From Parapristionchus giblindavisi (Eukaryota > Nematoda > Chromadorea > Rhabditida > Diplogasteridae), in NCBI GenBank assembly GCA_943737045.1, contig CALSFV010000204.1:744001-808000 (forward strand): a stretch of 64,000 nucleotides of DNA. The letters run 5' to 3'. Of this stretch, positions 1 to 11,639 are shown piece after piece. The translations under genes and the position numbers were made by a program. The notes beneath the pieces were generated by a model. The model was not told the origin of the DNA. It saw only the letters and a list, made by a program, of their open reading frames with translations, and made no database searches. How positions within the stretch are numbered: position 1 is the stretch's first letter; each line of letters begins with the position of its first letter.

Positions 1-74
1 ATTGCATTATAAGAATAACAACATAGGTACGAATGAAATTGAAGAGAAATATTTGCTTGGTTGTCTCTCTTTAA

Positions 75-515
75 CTAGGGAATGGTTTCTTTGATGGTTG
101 AAATCACGGGGAGTGACCTACATAGTAATATTCAGCATGGTCGAATTAGTAAGAATCGACTTTCAAAAGCTGCGAATGATCGATTTTTAAACGAAACCCG
201 TCGCATATCCGCCGCATAAAAGACAGCCAAAAAAGATTTTTTGGACTTGATTTCCACTGAAACAGCATTTTTTTGCTTGAATTACCCTGCAGACATGAAA
301 TGCTGTCGGGGGAATCGAACTCGAGTTCAAAAAGTGAAAAAACTTTAAAATGCAACTTTTTGACTGTCTTTCGTGCGGCGGATATGCGACGGGTTTCGTT
401 TAAAAATCGATCATTCGCAGCTTTTGAATGTTGATTCTTACTAAATCGACCATGCTGAATATTACTATGTAGGTCACTCCCCGTGATTTCGACCATCAAA
501 GAAACCATTCCCTAG
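75..515. mobile_element. Palindromic MITE, TAA target duplication
   Basis: A 441-bp foldback whose ends are inverted copies starting CTAGGGAATGGTTTC. The arms are about 150 bp long and nearly identical. It is flanked on both sides by TAA (72-74 and 516-518). A 3-bp TAA/TWA duplication is typical of PIF/Harbinger-type elements. No transposase is present, so it is non-autonomous. The 120-codon minus-strand reading frame across it is an accident of the palindrome. Confidence 0.75.
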
Positions 516-519
516 TAAG

Positions 520-1380
520 AGTACGCCATCCGACTTTGCTGAGACCGATACGCGACCAAGGTGTAGTAGAGTTGTACGAGAGGAAGTATATGCTTTGTTT
601 GTTTAACATTTCCGTCTTTTTGCAGAGACCCTTAGATCCGCGAACTTCAGAATGCCTCATAAAATTATTGAAAGCAATAACGTATTGATTGAAGACACGA
701 TTTATTTGATACATGTTTATTTATACTTTGAAATATCAAGCGTGCTTAGTGATAAATATAGCAGGTATTTGGTATTTAAGATTCGAGGGTTGAGCCACTG
801 ACCCCGGACATCGATCACACCGATTTGGCTCAAAATTTTTTGTGGATACCCCCATGGCCCCCTAACACAAAATGGGTATTCATTTGGGCTGGGTCCTTGA
901 AACACAGATGTGGCGGGTTCTCGAAATTTGAAAACTTGATTTTCACCTATAAAAAGTGGAGCGACCTAGGACCAATGTTAGTGTCGATTAATCATAAGTA
1001 TAAATAGACAACAAAAACTGGCTATACGACGGTCCGGATATCCGATCGCAAACTGATTTTTTACTTCCTCAAAACATTCTAAATTTAATTAAAATTTTAA
1101 AACAAAAAAACGGCAGCCCAATTTTTGCCTCATTTTATAGAGCAAACAATTCAGCGTCGAATGAGGCAAAAAAATCAAAAATCGATCGACCCGTGTTTTG
1201 AGATAAATGAACCTGAAGGTGACACGAAAATATTTTTGCTTTCAAACCCCCTCATGTTTGCACTCAAATTGAAGAGGAGTAGAACAACTTTCATGTTGAA
1301 CGTTTTGTCTGAAACTCTTGTACAAGAGAGATACATCAGTTTGATTTATTCTCACAGGTTTTCAGTCAATTTAGAGTAAA
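520..1380. other. No recognisable gene; partial homology to 55.4-55.56 kb
   Basis: Positions 530-760 resemble 55,375-55,560, sharing a gcagAACTTCAGAATG-like core and an adjacent TGTTTATTTATACTTTGA block. This suggests both loci carry the downstream flank of the same gene family. The rest (760-1380) holds short open frames only, with no splice-supported exon or known motif. Confidence 0.3.
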
Positions 1381-1836
1381 TCGAAAGTAATACATACAAA
1401 GTAATACAGTAATACAGTAATAGTAATAAGTAATACATCATATCCTACTCCCGTTGTTATGATTCGTCGTCGTACTATTGTGTAGTGATCATGTAACCCC
1501 TCTGTATATACTCAGCAATAATTATTTCCTCAGGTGGATTTTTTCTGAGACTTGTTGTTAACAGTGCATGAACAACATTTACTGAGGAGTAGAATCCGCT
1601 ACGGTATCCATTCAAGCTAATTCATTCCGATGAGAAAATCGAAAATTTCGACATTCTTGAATTTGGGCAAAAATGTCATAACGTTGTGTCAGTGAAGCTG
1701 CAGGCTTCAAACTTGGTAGAGACAATAGCTCATGAGTGATACAAAACCTGGACGAGTATGAGCCCGATTGGTTGAATTTTGAGAAATTTCGAAAACAAAT
1801 TTTTCTCATTTTTCGAGGTACAAAGTACCTGCTCAG

Positions 1837-1974
1837 TGGCCGTATGCAAGAACAACGGAAAACCGTTTTCCGGGAAAATGTGACGTAATTAGCGTAGGCG
1901 GAGGATTTTTGGAAAACGCCTCCGCCTATGCTAATGACGTCACATTTTCCCGGAAAACGGTTCTTGCTTACGGC
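1837..1974. mobile_element. 138-bp hairpin insertion in the outer palindrome
   Basis: An almost perfect hairpin with ~60-nt arms: GGCCGTATGCAAGAAC at one end, GTTCTTGCTTACGGCC at the other. It interrupts the left arm at CTCAG, which is repeated on both sides (1832-1836 and 1975-1979). The right arm of the same palindrome (near 3870) lacks it and so provides the empty site. Confidence 0.7.
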
Positions 1975-2161
1975 CTCAGGTTAATATCCATTATATTTAA
2001 CAGCAAAATGTCTTCTATGTATAGTAGATGACAGTTTACTATTGTTTCGCGAAATTTCGAGTTCTTCGAGAAAAGTTATAGTTGGAGAAAGGAGGTAGAT
2101 GATTTTTGTCACTTTTTTTTTCTCGAAATTCTCAGAATTTGTCCGATTAGGCTCAGACATA

Positions 2162-3610
2162 CAGTAGCGACGAAAAGTATTCGCCCAAAATTTTGCAATG
2201 TCATAAGATTCGACTCAGATGAGCAATCGGGCTCATATTTTGGCAGTAAACTATAGTACTAGTGGGCATCATGTCCTAGTCCCGTTGTTTGGATTCGTCG
2301 TCGTATTGTGTAGCGAGCCTGGAACCCCACTGTACTTACTCAGCGAAAATTATTTCCTCAGCCGGATTTTTCTGAGAGATATTTTTAACAGTGCATGAAC
2401 AACATTTACTGAGGAGTAGAATCCGCTATGTGATCGATCTGAGCTAATTCATTTCTGTGAGAAAATTGAAATTTCCGACACCCCTGAAATTGGGCAAAAT
2501 TTTCATAACTCTGTGTTCAGTGAAGCTGCAGGCTCCAAACTGGGCAGAGATGATAGCCTATGAGTGATACAAAACATGGCCGAGTATGAGCCCGATCGGG
2601 TGAATTTTGAGAAATTTCGAAAATTTATTATACTCATTTTTTGAGATTCAGGAAGTACCTGGTCGGATTTATTTCGATTGAGTTTAACAGCAAGATGTCT
2701 TCTATATGTAGTAGATAACCGTTCACTAGTGTTTCACGAAATTTCGAGTTCTTTCAGAGAAGTTATGATTGGAGAAAAGAGGTAGAAAATAGTTAGCATC
2801 TTTGTTCAGATTTTTTCCGAAAGTTTGCGACTTTATTCGATTGGGCTCATACTTTGTCATGACAATTATCATGAAGACAGAAGATGATCCCCAATTATAG
2901 AATGGCCATTGATGCTCTTTTCGTCTCATAAAAATCATTTTAAATTTTTGGATGATCTGAAAAAATCGTGCCATAAATATTTTCTACCTCCTTTCTCCAA
3001 TCATAACTTCACTGAAAGAACTCGAAATTTCGTGAAACACTAGTAAACGGTTATCTACTATATATCGAAGACATCTTGCTGTTGAACACAATCGAAATAA
3101 ATCCGACCAGGTACTTCCTGAACCTCAAAAAATGAGTATAATAAATTTTCGGAATTTCACAAAATTCACCCGATCGGGCTCATACTCGACCAGGTTTTGT
3201 ATCACTCATGGGCTATCATCTCTGCCCAGTTTGGAGCCTGCAGCTTCACTGAACACAGAGTTATGAAAATTTCGCCCTATTTCAGGGGTGTCGGAAATAT
3301 CAATTTTCCCACAGAAATGAATTAGCTCAGATCGATCACATAGCGGATTCTACTCCTCAGTAAATGTTGTTCATGCACTGTTAAAAATATCTCTCAGAAA
3401 AATCCTGCTGAGGAAATAATTTTCGCTGAGTAAGTACAGTGGGGTTCCAGGCTCGCTACACAATAATACGACGCCGAATCTTAACAACGGGAGTAGGATA
3501 TGATGCACACTAGTTCGATAGTATACTGCCAAAAGATTAGCCCGATTGCTCATCTGAGTCAAAAGTTATGACATTGCAAAATTTTGGGCGAATACTTTTC
3601 GTCGCTACTG
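2162..3610. mobile_element. Inner palindromic element (Tc1/mariner-like MITE) nested in a relative
   Basis: A 1,449-bp inverted repeat with termini CAGTAGCGACGAAAAGTATTCG, flanked by TA on both sides. Its arms are diverged copies of the outer element's arms, so one family member transposed into the middle of another. No intact transposase is visible. Short open frames inside lie on both arms and are not supported as genes. Confidence 0.7.
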
Positions 3611-4377
3611 TAGCATAATTATATAGATAATTATCATGGAGACAGAAGATTATCCACATAGAAGAATGGCCATCGATGCTCTTTTAGTTCCCCCAAAAAA
3701 CATTATAATTTTTTGATATCCTGAAAAATGCGTACCCTTACTATTTTCAACCTCTTTTCTCCAACTATAACTTTTCTCGAAGAACTCGAAATTTCGTGAA
3801 ACAATAGTAAACTGTCATCTACTATACATAGAAGACATCCGACTGTTGAACTGAATAGAAACTGTCCTGAGCAGGTACTTCCTGTACCTCGAAAAATGAG
3901 AAAAATATATTTTTGAAATTTTTCAAAATTAAACCGAACGGGCTCATGCTCGGCCAGATTTTGTATCACTCATGGGCTATTGTCTCTACCAAGGTTGTAG
4001 CCTGCAGCTTCACTGAACACACAGTTATGACATTTTTGCCCAAATTCAAGGATGCCGAAAATTTCGATTTTCTCATCGGAATGAATTAGCCTGAATGGAT
4101 ACCGTAGGGGATTCTACTCCTCAGTAAATGTTGTTCATGCACTGTGAACAACAAGTCTCAGAAAAATCCACCTGAGGAAATAATTATTGCTGAGTAAGTA
4201 CAGAGGGGTTCCAGGATCACTACACAATAGTAAGACGACGAATCATGATAACTGGAGTAGGATATGATGCCCACTAGTACTATAATACCCTGCCAAAAGA
4301 TGAGCCCGATAGCTCATCTGAGTCAAAAGCTATGACATTGCAAAGTTTTGGACGAATACTTTTGACCGGTACTGTAA

Positions 4378-4995
4378 GAATGATTCATGTTTTCATAGCA
4401 TTATAAGCTTGGAACTTTGGGCATCTTTACCCAGTGCTGAATCTGTTTCTAACACACGCGTAGGAATTGACTATTTGAGTAAACATTTTGCCTTTCGGCA
4501 TGGAGACGAACCACAGATCGTGGACACAATGTAACGATATGCTTGTATAATAACGATAATCGACAAAGTAGCCTCCAGCTGTCGTGTACCTGAAGTGTAT
4601 TTGGAAGAAATTTGTTGGGGGTTCATTTTTTTACGCTAAAAAATTGGAATATGTTTTTTTTGGAATATGTTGGTATTAGGAAGAAGCTTGCTGCAACTTC
4701 ATATGTCTTCATCACACCATGGTTAACGGTTTTTATGGTTGATTTAATCATATTAAGAAAGTTTGACTGAAAACTGGTGCAAATGCAGCGAAAATATGAG
4801 AACCTTTCCGCGGTTTCCCGAAGAGAGTTTTACGCATGTGTACCTTATGTGTATCTTGTTAGTTTGAAAAAAAAGAATGTGTAAATTAGGGAACGGTAGG
4901 TGGGATGCTATAGCCGAAAATATTTTTCAAAACTTTGTCTCCACCAAATGAGAGGCCAAGCACGGAATTTTTTTCGGTGTTGAAAAGTAAAGTCA
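4378..4995 (-). repeat. ~600-bp segmental duplication shared with 55,853-56,456
   Basis: The two segments are highly similar along exon 7 of the PAN-mucin family and about 400 bp of upstream intron. They end abruptly at both borders: after GTCAA, and at AATGATTCATG. Similarity in intron as well as exon points to a recent duplication rather than selection. Confidence 0.7.
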
Positions 4996-7900
4996 ATTTG
5001 CGTTAACTTGTTATGGTGTAGTGTAGTGATAAACGGTCTAGGAAAAATCGGCAAAGATATTTTACACCGTGCGGGAATTGAGCCTACAAGGTTCGGAATG
5101 CTATGTCGCTAATTGTAAGCCATGCTAGTACATTTCCGCTCTTGAAAAACTTGAAACACTTGTGACGCGCACGTACCTATGTGAATGACAAAGTAGACAA
5201 ATATTCCGTGGTATATTAGGTAATATACTAATTTCTAGCATATCTCATATTCACTGCATATTCGATACGTCATGAATTTACGTAAACATTCGCATCTTAT
5301 CGATTGGTGTAGTGGTAAAAGCGCTCTCTAGTTATCATAGCGTCGCGGGTTCGAAACCTATTGCCGAACTCTTTTTCAAAATTTCGCCCTTTTGATTGAT
5401 TCATGATTCTAGTGATCAATAAGCTAAATTAGCATAAAATAATTTAAGTACGGTATGCAGAATAACTTTGCTATCTTTCTGACGTGATAGTTTGTTCACG
5501 AAAATATTTGTGGGACTACACAGTTAAGGGACTTTTTCTGTGAATGTACTTACTGCAAGTGGACTCCGTAATTCTTGATACCAGTGCACATCCACTTGTT
5601 TTGTCTTACTTCAATCCATCGATCGTTGTCGACCACGACATTTGAAAAGATGGAACTTGTCTCTAAAGCACCCGGGCAGTTTGCCGGCATTGAAGCTGAA
5701 ACATTTTGATCAAAGCATAAACAAGTAGATATCAAGCATCCCTTAGAGTATAAAATTTCTTCTCTTATTGTTAGTTATAGAAAATTCGGTGTTCGTAATC
5801 TCTTACAATAGTAAAATTTATTTCATGCAAATGGGCTTCACCAATCTCTACGTCTACGAGAGATATGACAATTCCCTAACAGTTAAGGGAAGTCACTGTG
5901 AAGGGCCGAACTATCGCCACAAGAAAACACCACCGAGTAGGGTTCCGCTGTCTAGAACTACTGACCGAAACAGCGGGGCTTTATCTATTTTATATTGCAT
6001 GTTATATAATAATACTAGAGTACATTTGCATGCTTTTATATACTGTTGTTCACGTTGAATTGCGTTTATCAGAGCTTTGGCGAATGAACAACACTTACTT
6101 TTATATCCGATGCACATCATAGCTTGAGCAATTACAACGTAATTTCTTTCTGCGACCTTCCAGTGGCAAAGAGCATAGTCAAAAGAAATGTTTGTATATA
6201 AGGAGTTTCCCATAAGTTCATGTCCGCCACCCAGTAATAGTACGCTGAAAATTGTATTTGTTCTATATAGATCTCATATGCGTCGTTACATTTGCCTAAC
6301 GCGCCTACGCCGTCTCGGAAAATATATGTAGTTGCATTTGCCTTACGCACGTGTCGACGTGAGTTTTGGAGTGCGTTGGGTCCCAAGATGAAAAACCCTG
6401 ATTGTCAATAGGGATACGGTAGGAATTTAGCGTTACCATCGATCAGAAATTGTTGGCTACCGCAACCTACATAAACCTTTTACCGTACCCCTATTGACAA
6501 TCAGGGTTTTCCAGATGGCACCCAACATATTCTAAGATTTACGTCGACGGGTGCGTAAGGCAAAAGTAACGATGTTCAAAATAATTCATTCATGCATCAG
6601 TATTCTTAGACTGAGAAAACTGTCTTTGATTTTCTGGGGTCTATTCATGATTAAGAATTATTCGTTATTCCATTATTTTCAAACAAAATATGCATTACTA
6701 ATAGAAATTTCATATCGACTTGTGCATTATTTAAATTGAGAAAGGCTCACATACTCGAGAAATGCTGTCCATTCTCCACATGGCATGCCATAGATATTAG
6801 CACGATATGGTATAATACCATCATTGTCGAATAGATGGTTCATCGTATATCCATCATAACTGTTGCGAGCTGTGCCTAAAAGAAGACGTGTCTCTCCCTA
6901 ACTCTCATGAACCATAACCATAAAAAGAGCAATGATTTTTTTTTAAAAGGAAGAAAAAGTATTTTCAGAAAAGCATGAAATTTGGGGGGGGGGGGGGGGG
7001 TGTGACATTTCAGCAACCGACATTTCAGCAACCGACATTTCAGCAACCGCATTTCGGCAACCGACATTTCGGCAACCGACAATTCGGCAACCGACATTTA
7101 GGCAACGGGGCATAACTCGGTTCGTAGGGGTCATAGAAACTTGGGATGGGTATCATTGTGATCAGCATCAGTAACACTACCGTAATCTACCGTAACCCAG
7201 CTCGGTGGGTCAGATCAAGTTCGGTGGGTGATATCGGGGCATAACTCGGTTCGTAGGGGTCATAGAAACACGAGATAGGTATCAATGTGATCAGCATCAG
7301 GAACACTACCGTAATCTACCGTAACCCAGTTCGGTGGGTCATATCAAGTTCGGTGGGTCATATTTCACTAAAAAATGTCGGAATGGCCACTACGTGTGCA
7401 TTATCATTATGAGCTATTGCAAACTACCGTGATCTACCGTAACCCGGTTCGGTGGGTCAGATGAAGTTCGGTGGGTCAGATTTTACTAAAAATTGTCGGA
7501 TCAGCCACTACTTGTGTGATATCATCATGAGCTATTCCAAACTACCGTAATCTACCGTAACCCAGTTCGGTGGGTCAGATCAAGTTCGGTGGGTCAGATT
7601 TCGCTAAAATTGTGTGTCAGATTACAGCAAGCATAATTGTACCTAACACCAGGGGTATGCGGTAAATGACGTTAAAAATATCTAAATTAATAAAAAATTG
7701 TTTCAATTTTCAAATTTTATTTGAAAAAAATGCTAGGACCCGACAAGCTAGTTATGGAACGTTACCGGAATGTCGGTTTTGTTATTACTAAAGTCTGACC
7801 CACCGAACCGGGTTACGGTAGATTACGGTAATTTGCAATAGCTGATGATGATATCACACACATAGTGGCCATTCCGACAATTTTTAGTCAAATCTGACCC

Positions 7901-9395
7901 TTCGAACTTGATCTGACCTATCGAACCGGGTTACGGTAGATTACGGTAATTTGCAATAGCTGATGATTTTTCCATTCCGAAAATTTTTAGTCAAATCTGA
8001 CCCACCGAACTTGATCTGACCCACCGAACCGGGTTACGGTAGATTTCTGTAGTTTGCAATAGCTGATAATAATTTCGCACAAGTAGTGGCTGTTCCGACA
8101 CTTTTAGTGAAATCTGACCCACCGAATGTCACCCCCCCCCCCTGAAATTTACTGCGTTCGGAATTTTTTTATTTATAGTTCGACTATTCCAAATAGATAA
8201 AAATTGAATTTTAAAATGGAATTATACATATGGTCGTAGTAGGTTTTGATGGTCTAGTTGAGGTACTAGATGGAGACACTACTGTAGTGGGTACGGTAGA
8301 CGGAGATACTACTGTAGTGGGTACGGTTGATTTAGTTTCTTCGGTCGTGGGTACGGTAGACGGAGATACTACTGTAGTGGGTACGGTTGATTTAGTTACT
8401 TCTGTCGTGGGTACGGTAGACGGAGATACTACTGTAGTGGGTACCGTTGATTTAGTTACTTCTCTCATGGGTACGGTAGATGGAGATACTGCTGTTGAGG
8501 ATACGGTAGATGGAGGTGTTATTGAAGTGGTTACGGTAGTCGGAGATGGTACTGTAGTGGGTACGGTGGATGGGGATGCTACTGTGGTGGGTACGGTGGA
8601 TGGAGATACTACTGTAGTGGGTACGGTGGATGGATATACTATTGAAGTGGTTACGGTAGACGGAGATATTACTGTAGTGGGTTCGGTGGATGGAGATACT
8701 ACTGCAGTGGGCGCTGTAGATGAAGATACTGTTGAAGTGGTTATGGTAGACGGAGATATTATTGTAGTGGGTACGGTAGATGGAGATACTACTGTAGTGG
8801 GTATTGTAGACCGTGGTACTACTGTAGTAGAAACGATAGATGGAGATACTATTGAAGTGGTTGCGGTAGACGGAGATATTACTGTAGTGGGTACGGTTGA
8901 AGGAGATACTACTGTTGAAGTGTTATAAATATTGCTGGGAGTATTGAAAATTGGCGTAGAAATAGAACAATTAGTTTGGAATAATGTAGATGTATGGTTG
9001 ATATTTCCTCCTATAGTTTTGGAACCAACACATTTTCCATCCTGGCTACCACTATATTCTTCAATATGATTGGTTGTTTCCATTTTGCAAACTCCGTCGT
9101 GAGGTCTATAAGCCACTTTATGGCAGCCCTTGTTCTCCTGAAAAAGACTAATTTATCTTTTTTTTCTCTCCATAAACGTACCTGGCACATATGGAGGCAT
9201 ATTAAGAATTGTTTAATTTCATCATTAATTAAATCATCATTGAGATGACTGTATTTTATGCGAAGATAAGCCTAAAATAAATATGCTTTTATAACTTGAT
9301 CGTCCTCTTATTTATGAAATCGATATATCGATATAATATACAAATGAAACCTGGCAAGCAGTCGATAACATAGATAGAAGCAGGAGCAAATTCAT
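4458..9395 (-). CDS. Secreted PAN-mucin family protein, copy 1 (exons 1-7, 3' end missing)
   Basis: Multi-exon model, read on the minus strand: 9395-9351, 9271-9182, 9137-8228, 6875-6755, 6244-6099, 5695-5554, 4589-4458. All introns are GT..AG and phases fit throughout (0,0,1,2,1,2). Exon 1 is exactly a 15-residue signal peptide (MNLLLLLSMLSTACQ). Exons 2-3 form a PAN/apple-like (CW-type) module with a CLHMC motif, then CHKVAY and a later C.ME. Exon 3 continues into ~23 Ser/Thr/Pro decapeptide repeats, likely O-glycosylated. Exons 4-7 hold Cys/Trp-containing segments of unknown fold; the first intron-spanning codon there makes a Cys. A secreted or surface mucin-like role is inferred. The terminal exon was not found, because a palindromic transposon cluster (1434-4374) follows exon 7. 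Introns 3 and 4 carry MITEs. Confidence 0.7.
5000..5520 (+). mobile_element. tRNA-derived SINE (family 1), intron 6 of copy 1
   Basis: The clearest part is 5303-5515. It has an A-box-like TGGTGTAGTGGTAAAAGCGC, then a B-box GGGTTCGAAACCT 30 nt later, followed by a body ending GTTTGTTCACGAAAATATT. Relatives sit at 20.7-20.96 kb (+), 39.9-40.15 kb (-), 26.5-26.7 kb (-) and 24.16-24.29 kb (+, body only). A more degenerate tRNA-like stretch lies at 5025-5105. No tRNA cloverleaf forms, so this is a retroposon, not a tRNA gene. Confidence 0.6.
6284..6571. mobile_element. MITE in intron 4 of copy 1
   Basis: Inverted termini CGTTACATTTGCCTAACGCG and (as its complement) CGTTACTTTTGCCTTACGC, with an inner palindrome around CCCTGATTGTCAATAGGG. 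The orthologous intron of the 12-18 kb copy (15.93-16.6 kb) lacks it, so it inserted after the gene copies diverged. A second member lies at 32,154-32,452. Confidence 0.65.
6984..8142. mobile_element. hAT-like foldback element with 8-bp TSD in intron 3 of copy 1
   Basis: 1,159 bp, flanked by perfect TGAAATTT duplications (6976-6983 and 8143-8150). The ends are runs of G and C, followed by TGTGACATTT and its complement. Inside are a 15-bp minisatellite (catttcggcaaccga units, 7004-7107) and repeated ~130-bp blocks rich in CTACCGTAA and TTCGGTGGGTCAGAT, in inverted orientation on the two sides. No transposase. An 8-bp duplication is the hAT hallmark. Paralogous introns at 16.75-16.93 and 52.43-52.64 kb lack it. 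Confidence 0.75.
7004..7107. repeat. 15-bp minisatellite
   Basis: About six to seven tandem units of catttcggcaaccga with small variations (cagcaacc/cggcaacc), next to an 18-base G run (6984-7000). It lies inside the hAT-like foldback element. Confidence 0.75.
8228..9137 (-). repeat. Exon 3 decapeptide (30-bp) mucin repeat, copy 1
   Basis: After the PAN-like part (ENKGCHKVAYRPHDG.CKME), exon 3 encodes tandem imperfect decapeptides of the type TVPTTVVSPS. DNA period is 30 bp, about 23 units, exon length 910 nt. The 10-residue unit is Thr/Ser/Pro rich, as in mucin-type O-glycosylated stalks. The exon ends with donor GTATAA, leaving phase 1. Copies 2 and 3 have 1,099-nt and 1,420-nt versions, all differing by multiples of three. 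Confidence 0.8.
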
Positions 9396-9700
9396 ATTCG
9401 CGAAACCAGGTGGGACAAGCGTCTTCTCCAAGACTGGCGAAATTGATGCATTCTTTTACCCTGTGCACTTCCATAGAAACCAGAAAGCTTCCTTATAGCA
9501 TGCTGGTACAACTAAGCGAACGATCGAAAAGTGTCTGACTAGACCAATAAATAAGGCACCTTTTGATACTCGGAAATTACAGCATAAATCACTCTCACAA
9601 CTTCCTGAATCATGTGATTCTTTAGAGGAAGTTCGAACGGGGAATTCATGAGGGCGTATTCGCCGAACCTTTTGAATATCAAACCTTGAAAATCTTTAAA
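9396..9700 (-). promoter_or_regulatory. Conserved 5' flank of copy 1
   Basis: About 9480-9660 is strongly conserved with 18,380-18,535 upstream of copy 2. It includes a TTATTTATTGGTCTAGTCAGACAC block and a TGAATTCCCCGTTC block. Conservation outside coding sequence marks it as the likely promoter region or as recently duplicated flank; the two cannot be separated here. In copies 2 and 3, TTTCTATAG|AAA lies 70-78 nt before the ATG and could be a trans-splice acceptor; in copy 1 it reads TTTCTATGG. Confidence 0.35.
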
Positions 9701-10560
9701 AAAATATTTTTTTTTCTTTTATGTTGATCAAAACTTGATATAAGACTTTAAAAAAATACGTTCGTCCGCTCTGGTATGATTCTCTCACTATCTTTGTCTG
9801 CGAGTGAATATTGTATTGTCAATGTGGAGACTAAAATAAGCCTTTAAATTATTCTTCCCTTAAATTGATCATTCAGAAATCTTAAATCGTTGACTTAATT
9901 AATATAAATCCTTAATTCAATCTTTCATATATGTAGATTATTTAATTTTTTATTCCTTCAAATAAATGTAAACATAATTTAGATAGAAATATAGATAGAA
10001 ACGGCGATGTAGATAAAAATTAATTGATTGATTATAATCGTTTATTTAAATTACTCAAACACGGATACATCTTTTTTTACACACACATGTTCTGAAATCG
10101 CTTAGAAACCCGATTATGATCGGGCTTGAAGTTACAGTAATCCAAATCGATACCAATTTGTTCCGAACGCTTCACATATTGCAAAGTTTCGACGATTTTG
10201 TACTATCGAAACGAAAATCGAATTATTCCGAGACCCGAGGAAGTCAAATTGTTAGTTCAGTAAACTACACGTTCGTCTCTGCAGCCTCTGCAATAGCAGG
10301 GGAACAATGAAGGAAGTGCGAATCCGTTTTCCAACTCTGGAAGAAGTTTTAGAAAACAGGTGAAATACGTGAACTTTCAGGATTCAAATAGTCAAATTCA
10401 GTTCAGACGCAAGCGTGGTATACATTTTGTAGGAAATCAAGAAAGTGATTGTATGGAAATTTTTACAAAGATTTTTTTATTTGGTAAACTTTAAAGGAAC
10501 AAAATTTAAAGAAAGTGTGCGTGATTTCCTCATTCTTAGTTCTAATAATTTACCCCTTTT
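9700..10560. other. Intergenic; downstream flank of the truncated unit
   Basis: No coding exon found. 9770-10,500 is homologous to 21.23-21.74 kb and to 12.06-12.37 kb. These are the 3' flanks of other family units, which shows the duplicated unit includes several hundred bases beyond the stop codon. Confidence 0.45.
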
Positions 10561-10580
10561 TGTTCCCGTTGAAACTCGCT

Positions 10581-11461
10581 TTACAGACTGTTGTTAGAAG
10601 AAGCTGTTGTTTGACTCGCTAATATACTCATTTCCCATACTTCGATTCGATCATCAATTCTCAAGCGGGCGCCTGTTTGGCACAGATATTTCAAAATTGT
10701 TTGTACCAATCAGTAGCTCTACCAATGAATGTTGTATAAAAGTTACAAACGGAGTAATACTTTATCCAATCAAACATGAATAATTAATGGAGAAGCATAA
10801 CTTAGAAACGAAACACAATATACCGTACTATGTGAAAAGAAATCTAAACTCTTGTGCCAATTACTAGTCCGTATATGAATGATTTATATTGTAAAACCAT
10901 TACAAGTTATTTGGCAAACAGTTTCACGTGATCTTGAATTAGTCTAGTCACAGTGAATTTTCTTCCATTCATATACGTCATATATTTCTTTAATACACGA
11001 GTAAGATTTGACTATTTGACTGTACATTTGGTCTTTTGGCATATAGAGTAACCACATATTATAGGCACAATATACAGATATATCTGTACTATAAGTATAA
11101 CTGGTCACGTTGCTTGGGGATGTAGTGTACCTGGAATCTACTAGTATTTATAAGTATTTTTGCGCTGCGTTTACCCAAAAATTCGGATTCGTTTTATCCG
11201 ACTCAAAACTGGTTACTAAAAGACTCTTTTATCACTTTCTTGCGCGGGAACTTTTTGAAGTGTACTAAAATAGCAGTCGTTGAATCATAAAATCGTTGAA
11301 TCTTTTCTATGAGTGCACTTACTGCATATAGACTCTGTAATTATTGACTTCATCACACTTCCACCAGTTCTCGTCTAATTTTACCCAGTCATCGTTGAAT
11401 ATGGTATCGACTGCCATAGGACTTGTCTCTTTATAATGAATGCAGTTATTCGGCATTGAAG
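10581..11461 (-). pseudogene. Truncated PAN-mucin unit (exons 6-8 only)
   Basis: Exon 6 is 11461-11323, ending with donor GTAAGT (139 nt, one codon shorter than its paralogues). Exon 7 is 11130-10999 (132 nt, acceptor ttccag). A diverged exon 8 is 10659-10581, whose short frame ends about 25 residues in. Conserved motifs remain: NNWWKC-like in exon 6, and YTTS...CAYNMWLLYMP then QIVKSY in exon 7. The upstream exons are gone: homology stops near 11,620 and is replaced by unrelated sequence and an inverted fragment of another copy's terminal exon. It is a 5'-deleted gene remnant unless spliced to a distant promoter. Confidence 0.6.
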
Positions 11462-11639
11462 CTGTAACAATTTTTATCAAAGTATAAACAACTATGTTTC
11501 AAGGATCTGGTAACATAAAAAATTTTTCACTTAGTAATAGAGAGTTCGGTCGTTCTTAACCTTTCATATTATTTAAATGTTTTTAATGCAAATGGCAAAT
11601 CATCAGTGTACAGCGCTGATCCCTTAGTAGACCTATATT

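Larger units (their letters stand above)
1434..4374. mobile_element. Large outer palindrome, Tc1/mariner-like, left end truncated
   Basis: Left arm 1434-2160 is the inverted copy of right arm 3613 to about 4276. The right end finishes in a CAGTACCGGTCAAAAGTATTCG-type terminus next to TA. The left arm lacks the last ~100 bp and instead abuts a gtaataca microsatellite (1385-1432). No transposase frame is present. A second element of the same family sits in its centre, and a 138-bp hairpin sits in the left arm. It separates exon 7 of the neighbouring PAN-mucin gene from any 3' exon. Confidence 0.7.

Noticed and set aside
146..508. 120-codon minus-strand frame near the window start
   Set aside because: Entirely within a palindromic MITE with TAA duplications; no protein resemblance.
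5696..5735. Apparent N-terminal extension of exon 6 (LCFDQNVSAS), also at 14,940-14,979 and 24,583-24,640
   Set aside because: Comparison with the exon at 47,865 shows it is the polypyrimidine and AG end of intron 5 (ttgatcaaaatgtttcag); phases only work if the exon starts after that AG.
8230..8928. Long plus-strand frames of VVGTVDGDTT repeats (also 17,004-17,996 and 52,759-53,826)
   Set aside because: They are the complement of the minus-strand mucin exon. The 30-bp unit happens to lack stops on both strands; only the minus strand has signal-peptide and PAN exons, splice sites and conserved phase.
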